From the NCBI RefSeq assembly GCF_019744875.1, contig NZ_JAIETU010000002.1, positions 248,001-312,000 of the forward strand: a stretch of 64,000 nt of DNA. The letters run 5' to 3'. The stretch's first letter is position 1, and each line of letters begins with the position of its first letter. The DNA comes from Hyphomicrobium sp. (lineage in GTDB: Bacteria > Pseudomonadota > Alphaproteobacteria > Rhizobiales > Hyphomicrobiaceae). A program made the position numbers and the translations under genes. Positions 55,809-63,016 of the stretch are shown here, in pieces. The notes under the pieces are model-generated. The model was given only the letters and a program-made list of their open reading frames with translations, was not told the origin of the DNA and ran no database searches.

Positions 55809-56780
55809 TCACGGCTTGACGAGGACGCCCCACGGCAGGCGGCCGACGGGAACCGACTTCTCGGCCTTGCGCGTCGCGACATCGACGATCGTCATGTCGT
55901 TGGTGAGGCCGTTGGCGACATAGAGCTTGGCGCCGTCGGGGCTCAGCGCCATGTGCCAGGGGCGCTGGCCGACTAGGATGTACTCTTTCGTCGTGTAGGT
56001 CGCGACGTCGACGACGGCGACCCGGTTGGCCGTACTGAGCGCTACGAATGCGGTCTTGCCGTCCTTCGTGAACCGGATGCCCATCGGCTGGATCAGCTCG
56101 CGCCGCACGCCCGGGATTTCGAAACCGAACTTCTTGACCACCTTGCGCGTCACGGGATCGATCACCGACACCGTGCCGCCGATCTCGGCCGAAACCCAGA
56201 CGAGCTTTCCGTCGCGCTCGAACTCGGCGACGCGCGGGCGCGTATCGACGAGCACGTTCGCAGTCACCTTGAACGTTTCGTTGTCGATAAAATGCGCCAT
56301 GCTCGTTTGCTCGGACGTGGCGACGGTGAACTTGTTGTCGGGCGAAACCGCCATGCCTTCCGGCTCGACGCCGACCGGGATCTCCGCCAGCACCTTGCCG
56401 CTGACGCGCTCCAGAACGGTCACATAGCCCTCGTCTTCGTTGGCGATGTAGACGCGCTCGCCCTTGGGGTCGATATCGAGCAGCTCGGGATCGGGGCCGG
56501 ATTCGAGCGTGCGGACGACTTCCAGAGTTTCGGTGTCGATGACATCCAGGCGATTGTCGTCACCGACGCAGACCAGAAGCTCCTTGAAGTCCGGCGTCAG
56601 CGCCATCCCGCGCGGGCGCGCGCCGGTTGGGATGGTCTTGACGATCGCGAGCGTCTCGCTGTCAAGAACCGTGACCGTATTGTCCTTTTCGTTCGACACG
56701 AAAAGCGTCGCGGCCGATACGGGCTGCGCGCCGAAGTTTCCAATCGCAGCGATAACCGCGGCTGCGTAAATGCGCTTCAT
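55809..56780 (-). CDS. PQQ-associated YVTN beta-propeller protein, copy 2
   Basis: A 323-residue exported propeller (signal cleavage near VSA-AT). It aligns with the protein at 45192-46205 along its full length: LFVSNEKDNTVTVLDS, RPRGMALTPDFKELLVC, GERVYIANEDEGYVTVL, EPEGMAVSPDN and VDTRPRVAEF are all shared. It is therefore a paralogue, one in each module. Family as for copy 1 (TIGR03866-type); function not known. It is 22 bases from the binding-protein gene in the same operon. Confidence 0.88.
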   Translation of the reverse strand: MKRIYAAAVIAAIGNFGAQPVSAATLFVSNEKDNTVTVLDSETLAIVKTIPTGARPRGMALTPDFKELLVCVGDDNRLDVIDTETLEVVRTLESGPDPELLDIDPKGERVYIANEDEGYVTVLERVSGKVLAEIPVGVEPEGMAVSPDNKFTVATSEQTSMAHFIDNETFKVTANVLVDTRPRVAEFERDGKLVWVSAEIGGTVSVIDPVTRKVVKKFGFEIPGVRRELIQPMGIRFTKDGKTAFVALSTANRVAVVDVATYTTKEYILVGQRPWHMALSPDGAKLYVANGLTNDMTIVDVATRKAEKSVPVGRLPWGVLVKP

Positions 56781-56802
56781 GAGCGGTTCCCTTTCGAGCG
56801 GA

Positions 56803-58071
56803 CTATTGTTTCTGCATCCGGCACTTCGTCTCGGGCTCGTCGAAGCCCAGCGTGTCGGCGAGAGACGTCTGATGCAGGAAGCCTTCCTGCGGGGAGATCG
56901 AGACCAGGGTGCGCGGGCCCGACAGCAGGATGGGCTGGCGCATCTGATGATCCCAGGTGCGGAACGTCAGACCGATGCCCTTGAAGCCCGCGACCGCAAA
57001 ATCCTTCGAGAGGATGTAGCGCTTGATGTCGGCGGGGGCGTTGATGGCCGTTCGCGTGACCGCCTCACCGACAACGCGCACGCCAAGCCATGACGTGTAG
57101 TCGCGCTCGGTCATCATGCGGCGGGCCTGCTTTTCGAACCGGTTCTGCAGCTGGGTTCCGCCGTACTGCTCAAAGGTGCGGTGCCACGCGACCGCCTGCA
57201 GCCCCTGCGAACCCACGACCGGGCGCGGCTCGTAGGTGCGAAACAGCAGATAGTCGCCGAACGCCTCGCCGACGTCGGACGCAAAAATGATGTCATAATC
57301 CGGCGCGCCCTGCGTGAGCATCGGCATCTGCGTCTGGATCTGCTGGTGGCCGGAATCCGTGCGCCGCGAACCGGCATCGAATTCATAGGAGCGCTCGTCC
57401 ACGATCTTGGCGCCGTACTTCTGGGCCGAGCGCCGGATGGCGACCAGGTAGTCCTTGTCGCCCGGCGTCGTGCCATAGACGACCAGCCATCGGCGCCATC
57501 TCTTCCAGGACAGGTATTGCGCCAGCGCATCGGCGCGCATCGCCCAGTTCGGGATGATGTGAAAGACGTTCTGGCGGCAGTCCTGCTGCCTCAACTCATC
57601 GCGGCTCGACCGCACATTGAAGATGATGGCACCTTTCGCCTCGGGGAGATCGGCCATCGCCAGAAGGTCGGACGGTTCGAGGTCGGCAATGATCAGGCCC
57701 TGCTTCTTGGCGAGCTCGGCACGCGCCTTCGTGACGACGTCCTCATTGGCATCCGCGACCACCTCGGTGAGCTCGAAATGCTGCTCGATGAGCCGGCCGG
57801 TCATGTTGTTTTCTTTGATCGCGAGGCGTGCACCCTGCACCCCCTCGTCGGTCAGATCCTTGTCGAGCAGCGACAGCGGCAACGGCTCGGGATAGCGCTT
57901 GCCCACGTAAAGGATTTTGGTCACGAGGGCGCCTTCCGGCGCGTGGGTCGGAGCCTCGGGAATAGCCGCGGCGGGATACGCCGCGACCAGCCAGCCTAAA
58001 ACGAGAGAGAAGACGGCCGCCGAGCCGAGCTTCGCGTGCGCACCCGAAATCGGCAGCCGTCGTTCCCTCAT
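56803..58071 (-). CDS. PQQ-associated ABC transporter-type substrate-binding protein
   Basis: A 422-residue periplasmic binding protein of the branched-chain amino acid/urea type (type-1 fold), from the family found in PQQ-ADH clusters (TIGR03863-type). The signal region has FSLVLGWLVAAYPAAA; the mature part has LLDKDLTDEGVQGARLAIKENN near residue 65 and repeats of a Leu-Ile-Val fold. The start codon ATG 58071 overlaps the cytochrome stop as ATGA, which supports it over the GTG at 58077. No permease or ATPase genes are in the window, so its transport partner is absent or remote. Confidence 0.88.
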   Translation of the reverse strand: MRERRLPISGAHAKLGSAAVFSLVLGWLVAAYPAAAIPEAPTHAPEGALVTKILYVGKRYPEPLPLSLLDKDLTDEGVQGARLAIKENNMTGRLIEQHFELTEVVADANEDVVTKARAELAKKQGLIIADLEPSDLLAMADLPEAKGAIIFNVRSSRDELRQQDCRQNVFHIIPNWAMRADALAQYLSWKRWRRWLVVYGTTPGDKDYLVAIRRSAQKYGAKIVDERSYEFDAGSRRTDSGHQQIQTQMPMLTQGAPDYDIIFASDVGEAFGDYLLFRTYEPRPVVGSQGLQAVAWHRTFEQYGGTQLQNRFEKQARRMMTERDYTSWLGVRVVGEAVTRTAINAPADIKRYILSKDFAVAGFKGIGLTFRTWDHQMRQPILLSGPRTLVSISPQEGFLHQTSLADTLGFDEPETKCRMQKQ

Positions 58072-58670
58072 TGCCACACCTTCTTCTCAGCGCGCCCGCC
58101 CCAGACGGTGCGGATCCATGCGATGGCTTTCCAGAGCTTCGTCTCGTCGTCGATGAGCTCGCCAAAGGGCGGCATCGGGCCGACGACCGATTCCGTTCCC
58201 GTGCGCGTGGCGTTGTACTTTTTCTTGTACTCCTGGGTGCCCAGCGTGATCAGGCGAAAGAGCGTGTCGTCGTCGCCGCCGTACACCCACGTCTCGTTCG
58301 TGAGCGGCGGGCACATGCCGCCGCCACCGCCGCCGCCGTGGCAGCCGTTGCAGGAGAGCCCCATGTAGATCTTGTGGCCTTCGTCGGTGATGGCCTTGTC
58401 GGTCGAGCTGTAGGGGTTCTTGAGCGTTCCTTTTTCAGTCGAGTTGACGCGGTCGATCGGCTTCATCGGCGCGCCGCCGGCAGCCGGAGCTGCCGCCGCT
58501 TCGCCGGACGGTGCCGCTTCCGGAGCCGCAGCAGGATCGGCTTTCTTGTCGGCTGCTGCAGGTTCCGATTTCTCTGCCGGCGCGGGCGCGTCTGCGGCAC
58601 CAGCGGCACCGACGAACGCTCCGACCGAGAGCGCTGCTGCAAGCAGCAGCCTTATGAATTGGCTTTTCAC
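58068..58670 (-). CDS. Methanol metabolism-related c-type cytochrome
   Basis: A 200-residue cytochrome with a signal peptide (cleavage near GAA-DA) and a 40-residue Ala/Pro/Glu/Lys linker before one heme domain: CNGCH at about 107-111 followed by a seven-glycine run and MCPPLTNETWVYGGDDDTLF, and the distal methionine in VVGPMPPFG. The Gly-rich segment and CPPL are the marks of the TIGR03874-type cytochromes of methylotrophs. Starts at GTG 58670 (GGGGAC upstream). It probably accepts electrons from the XoxF encoded upstream in the same direction. Confidence 0.88.
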   Translation of the reverse strand: MKSQFIRLLLAAALSVGAFVGAAGAADAPAPAEKSEPAAADKKADPAAAPEAAPSGEAAAAPAAGGAPMKPIDRVNSTEKGTLKNPYSSTDKAITDEGHKIYMGLSCNGCHGGGGGGGMCPPLTNETWVYGGDDDTLFRLITLGTQEYKKKYNATRTGTESVVGPMPPFGELIDDETKLWKAIAWIRTVWGGRAEKKVWQ

Positions 58671-58778
58671 GTTTTAGTCCCCTGTTTCATTCACGAACTG
58701 CGCCTCCCAGTCAGTCCAGCGGCGGCGAGGCCTCCGCCCCTGTCTTCCCCGTATCTCCCTCAGCAGCCCATCGCATGC

Positions 58779-60599
58779 TCAGAGTTTGTCCTTGGCGCCT
58801 GCGCCGTCGCCCGGCTGCGATCGCTCCGAGATGGTGGCCTTGAACAGCTCGATGGACTTCACGGCATCCTCGTTGAGGTTGTCGCGCGCGATGTCGATCG
58901 CGGTCTTTCCGGCCTTCGATGTCGTTGTTGGGTCGGCGCCTGCCTCGAGCAGCAGGCCGATCATCGGGAGGTTGCCGCGCGCCGAGGCGATCATCAACGG
59001 CGTCACACCCTGAGCATTCACCGCGTTGACGTCGGCGCCGCGCTCGATCAGCGCCGTCGCGATGTCGGTCGAGCGCAGGCCCTGGCGACGTTCTATTTCC
59101 TTCGCCGCTTCGCCGACAGCGAGCTGACTTGCAGAGACCATCAACGGCGTGACGCGGTCGGTGCCGGCCACCGCGTTCACCGATGCGCCGAGTTCGATCA
59201 GCGACTTCGCGGCGAGAAATTTGTTGCTCTCGATGGCGAGCGACAGCGGGCCGAAGCCGCCGTCGACCGCCTTCTCGATATCCGCGCCCGCCGTGACGAG
59301 CGCCTTGATGGACGGCACGTGGTTGCGTTCGGCTGCGTGGATCAGCGCGGTGAAACCGTCATTGTCGCGACCGTTGACGTCGGCCTTGAGCTCGATCAGG
59401 AGCGGAATGATCTTGTCGTTGCGATTGCGCGCGGCGGCCTGGAGCGCGCCGTAACCCTGCGCATCGTGCTTGTTGATGTCGGCTCCCTTCTCGATCAGGA
59501 AGCGGATGCGCTCGGCGTCGGAGGCGAGCACCGCGTTCGCAAGCTCGCCCTGGACGTCGGCGCCTTCGGCCAGCCACGCCTCAAGGCGCTCGCGCGTCAC
59601 GCGCTGATCGGGCGATGCTTCGACCTTCTGTCCCTGGCTGATCTCGAACGGTTTCGTGTAGGAGCCGTGTGCCGGCAAATCGCCGGGCACGACGCACTTG
59701 CTGCACTTGACGAGCGGCACGCCATAGTCGCGCAGGATCTTCTCGATCTCGGTGCGGCTCGCGTCGAGCGCGTAATCGAGGGCATATTTGAGCACGACAT
59801 TGGTCGGGCGCACGCCGAGCGACAGATCGAATTCAAGCGGCACCTCGTCTTCCATGAGGTTCACCGGCAGCACGGCGACGGGCGCGCCCTTCATGGTGCG
59901 GAACCATCCCGCGAACGGGCCCCAGACGGCCGCGACGTCGAGACGGCCGTCGACCACCTGCTGCACCTGATACGTCGGCTGCTGCTCGGGCAGGAGATCG
60001 CCGTTGTGGCTTACGGTATGGATGACGACGTTCGTGCTGAGGCCGCGCCTCTTCAGAACCTCGCGGATCGCCGAGGTCTGGTACACGCCGATCTTGAGAT
60101 CCTTGAGCTTCGGGTCGTCGAGACCCGAGATGTCGAGCCCGCGATCGTTCTTCCACACCAGCACATAGGTGGTGCGGTACACGGGATTGGTGGTGAGCAC
60201 ACCGCCGTAGACGGTCGGCATATCGACGAGCACGTCGCAGTCGTTGGTTTCGAAAGTCTGGCGCGTCATGCCGCGCTCGAGATAGGGACGCCAGAAATTG
60301 ATGACCTGCGTGCCCATCGCCTTGGCGAGCACGGCCATGATCTTGTTCTGGAAGCCTTGGCCATCTGCCGACGAGAGCGGCATGTTGCCGGGATCGCCGC
60401 AGACGCGGAGCGCGGCAATTGACTTGGTCTCGAAGGCTTTCTTTCCGGCTGCGCGCGCTGCGGTTTTCTCGGCCGCTGTCAGCTCGTCGAATTCCTTGTT
60501 GGCGCGGAATCCCTGATCCGCCGCAAACGCACCCGAAAGGCTGAAGCCGAGTAAAGCTCCCGCGGCAAGAACAGACGCCAGAAGTCGAAACGGCCTCAC
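58779..60599 (-). CDS. Quinoprotein-associated binding protein fused to ankyrin repeats (XoxJ-like)
   Basis: A 606-residue exported fusion. The signal peptide (LLASVLAAGALLGFSLSGAFA) is followed by a binding-protein domain: ALRVCGDPGNMPLSSADGQGFQNKI (about 60-84) and the NFWRPYLERGMTRQTFETNDCDVLVDMP motif region, typical of the TIGR03871-type proteins near methanol dehydrogenases, to about residue 330. From about 345 to 590 come seven or so ankyrin repeats (ADINKHDAQGYGALQAAA, GADVNAVNAQGVTPLMIASA). The GTG at 60599 has GGAGAG 10 bases before it and starts the signal peptide cleanly; ATG 60620 is in frame but poorer. Confidence 0.88.
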   Translation of the reverse strand: MRPFRLLASVLAAGALLGFSLSGAFAADQGFRANKEFDELTAAEKTAARAAGKKAFETKSIAALRVCGDPGNMPLSSADGQGFQNKIMAVLAKAMGTQVINFWRPYLERGMTRQTFETNDCDVLVDMPTVYGGVLTTNPVYRTTYVLVWKNDRGLDISGLDDPKLKDLKIGVYQTSAIREVLKRRGLSTNVVIHTVSHNGDLLPEQQPTYQVQQVVDGRLDVAAVWGPFAGWFRTMKGAPVAVLPVNLMEDEVPLEFDLSLGVRPTNVVLKYALDYALDASRTEIEKILRDYGVPLVKCSKCVVPGDLPAHGSYTKPFEISQGQKVEASPDQRVTRERLEAWLAEGADVQGELANAVLASDAERIRFLIEKGADINKHDAQGYGALQAAARNRNDKIIPLLIELKADVNGRDNDGFTALIHAAERNHVPSIKALVTAGADIEKAVDGGFGPLSLAIESNKFLAAKSLIELGASVNAVAGTDRVTPLMVSASQLAVGEAAKEIERRQGLRSTDIATALIERGADVNAVNAQGVTPLMIASARGNLPMIGLLLEAGADPTTTSKAGKTAIDIARDNLNEDAVKSIELFKATISERSQPGDGAGAKDKL

Positions 60600-60721
60600 G
60601 AGGACACACTCTCCAATCATGCAACGGCGTTATGTAACTGTATATTGTTGCGTTTCATTCGCGACAAGCAATCAACCCAGCGCTCATGATCAAGTTCCGT
60701 TGAACGCGTCCCGGTTGAGCA

Positions 60722-60756
60722 AGAAAAACGCCCAGCGCCATACGACGCTGGGCGTT
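60722..60756 (-). terminator. Rho-independent terminator of xoxF
   Basis: On the minus strand AACGCCCAGCG pairs perfectly (11 bp) with CGCTGGGCGTT and the stem is followed by TTTTTCTT. It lies 21 bases after the xoxF stop, between xoxF and the ankyrin-fusion gene, so those can be transcribed separately. Confidence 0.88.
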
Positions 60757-60776
60757 CCGTTACTTCAGTAAATCGA

Positions 60777-62657
60777 TCACTCGAAGACCCGGAACGTGAA
60801 GAGCGTTCCTGCCTGCGGGATCTTGTCGAGGTTGGCGGCCTTGGTCATGGCCGTCGCGCCGATCGCACCGAACTTGTCGTTGAGATCGAGGCCAGCCGTG
60901 ACGGGAACGCCGATCCAGCCGCCGATGCCGGAGAGGATCGAGACATACTGCTTGCCCTTCACCTTGTAGGTCATCGGGTTGCCGATGATGCCGGAGGCGA
61001 GCTTGCGGCTCCAGAGCACCTTGCCCGACTTGCGGTCGACAGCGCGGAAGTCACCGCCGAGCGAGCCGTAGAACATCAGGCCGCCGTCGGTCACCATGGT
61101 GCCGCCCCAGTTCGGATACGGATCCGGGATCTCCCAATCCGCCGTGCCGCTGAGCACGTCGAACTTCTTGATCTTGCCGGTCGTGCCGGGCTTCTCCGGA
61201 TACATGAACACGTTCGCGAACACGTAGACCGTGCCCTGCTGCGTGTGCGTGCGCTCCTGAGGCTCAAGCTCCATGCACCAGTTGTTGGTGGGGCAGTAGA
61301 ACTTGGTCGGATCGGCAGGATCGACGGAGCACGGCTGCTGATCCTTGCCGCCCATGGCGGAGGGGCATGCCGAGACGTTGCGACCGCGCTCGAGCGGCGA
61401 GTGCTCGCGCACCTTCACGGGACGACCCGTCTTGAGGTCGACCTTCTCGGCCCAGTCCGTCGTCACGTACTTGTGGGCGCGCAGCAGCGTGCCGTCCGCA
61501 CGATCGAGAACGTAGGCGAAGCCGTTGCGGTCGAAGTGCACGAGGGCCTTGTGGTCCTTGCCGTCAACCTTCATGTCGACGAGGATGTTCTCGTTGACGC
61601 CGTCGTAGTCCCACTGGTCGAAGGGCGTCATCTGGTAGGCCCAGACAGCTTCACCGGTTTCGACCTTGCGGGCGAAAATGGTCATCGACCACTTGTTGTC
61701 GAACTCGCCCGTGTTGCACTCTTCGTGCGTCTTCTTCGAGCAGCGATACGAGGGGCTCCAGAGACCCGGGTTGCCGGTCGAGTAGTAGACGAGCTTGAGC
61801 TCGGGATCGTAGCTGAACCACGCCCAGGCAGCGCCGCCGCCGATCTTGTAGTCCTCGCCGACGTGCGTCTTGATGCCGAGGTCCTGGCCGGCGGTGCCGT
61901 AGTGCGGGTTGGCCTTGTTGGTCTCGGGCGTCAGGCAGACGTCCTTGTCGGAGCCCGTGGAGTGGCACTCCCAGACCTTCTTGCCGTCGTTGAGATCATA
62001 AGCCGTGACGCGGCCGCGGGCTGCGAACTCGTCGCCGCCGAAGCCGAGGATGACGAGGTTGCCGGCGATCAGCGGAGCGCTGGTGCTGGTCTCGCCCTTT
62101 TCGGGCCAGGCGTGCTTGACGACCCAGGCCTCTTTGCCGGTTGCGGCATCGAGTGCGATCAGGAAGCCGTCGAGCGTGCCGTAGTAGAGCTTGCCGTTGG
62201 CGTAGGCCGGTCCCCGATTGACGGTGTCGCAGCAGGCGCGCGGCACGGCCGATTCATCACGGTCGGTGGTCTTGACGTAGTTCCAGATCTGCTTCGGATG
62301 GTCGGGGTCCGAGAGATCGAGACCCTGTGCGATGTTGCACTGGGCCATGTTCGGACAACCCGACACGAAGAACAGCATCGGCTTGCCGCCGACGTCTTCA
62401 ATGAACAGCGGCTGGCCTTCATGGCCACGCAGGGCGCCGGTCGACTGCGACCAGACCATCTGCAGCTTGCTCACGTTGTCGGTGGTGATGTCCTTCAGCG
62501 GCGAATGGCGGGTCAATGAATTGTCGCGCCCGGGGGAACCCCATTGGTTGGGGTCAGCCGCGCGCTTGTCGACCTCGTCGTTTGCGAAGGCGGGGACGGC
62601 AAGTCCCAGCATCGCAAACATGAGGCCGCCCGCGAGCAGGCCCATTTTTTTCGTCAT
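60777..62657 (-). CDS. xoxF: Lanthanide-dependent methanol dehydrogenase XoxF
   Basis: Periplasmic PQQ enzyme of 626 residues that oxidises methanol. A signal peptide (cleavage near AFA-ND) precedes the propeller. The vicinal disulfide is Cys142-Cys143 (RACCDTVNRG). FDQWDYDGVNEN has the catalytic Asp350 and the extra Asp352, the lanthanide marker of XoxF; MxaF has Ala there. Insertions at about 240-270 and 300-320 (SYRCSKKTHEECNTG) differ from the common XoxF5 type, so another clade is likely. A strong GGAGAGGAG site lies upstream of ATG 62657. No mxaFI is nearby. Confidence 0.94.
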   Translation of the reverse strand: MTKKMGLLAGGLMFAMLGLAVPAFANDEVDKRAADPNQWGSPGRDNSLTRHSPLKDITTDNVSKLQMVWSQSTGALRGHEGQPLFIEDVGGKPMLFFVSGCPNMAQCNIAQGLDLSDPDHPKQIWNYVKTTDRDESAVPRACCDTVNRGPAYANGKLYYGTLDGFLIALDAATGKEAWVVKHAWPEKGETSTSAPLIAGNLVILGFGGDEFAARGRVTAYDLNDGKKVWECHSTGSDKDVCLTPETNKANPHYGTAGQDLGIKTHVGEDYKIGGGAAWAWFSYDPELKLVYYSTGNPGLWSPSYRCSKKTHEECNTGEFDNKWSMTIFARKVETGEAVWAYQMTPFDQWDYDGVNENILVDMKVDGKDHKALVHFDRNGFAYVLDRADGTLLRAHKYVTTDWAEKVDLKTGRPVKVREHSPLERGRNVSACPSAMGGKDQQPCSVDPADPTKFYCPTNNWCMELEPQERTHTQQGTVYVFANVFMYPEKPGTTGKIKKFDVLSGTADWEIPDPYPNWGGTMVTDGGLMFYGSLGGDFRAVDRKSGKVLWSRKLASGIIGNPMTYKVKGKQYVSILSGIGGWIGVPVTAGLDLNDKFGAIGATAMTKAANLDKIPQAGTLFTFRVFE

Positions 62658-63016
62658 GTCAGGTCTCCTCTCCTATCTTCGAAGGTTTGAGGATTGAGGA
62701 GCCAGGCAAAGCACATCCGCCCGCCCGAGAGGTTCAGCAAGAAACCCCGGACGATCCGCTCACGCGAGTATGTGACTTTGGCAGGGCGATCTGGCTCTTT
62801 CAGCGAGCCTTATGTCCCGCAACCTACGCTGCAGGCGGACCGCGCTTCTGCTCCCTGGCGTTCAATTCACAAACGTCGGTGAGAGCGAGCGCGTGCAATT
62901 CATGCCGAATATGCCTGCGTGGACGCCCTACCCACAGCACGCACGGTAGGGATGTTATACCAGAACTTCGAGAGGGAAATGTCCCATCTCCGCGGGGGCA
63001 TTTTCCCAATCACGGA
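62658..63016. promoter_or_regulatory. Upstream region of xoxF, 359 bases
   Basis: No gene is visible. It should contain the xoxF promoter. GGGAAAATG and CATTTCCC, read on the minus strand at about 62971-63008, form an interrupted inverted repeat just after the stop of the SUMF1-type gene, which could act as a weak terminator for it. I see no palindrome of the kind found before the other dehydrogenase. Confidence 0.4.

Noticed and set aside
56803-58071. Complete ABC transporter in the XoxF module
   Set aside because: Only the substrate-binding proteins are present; no permease or ATPase gene lies in either module.
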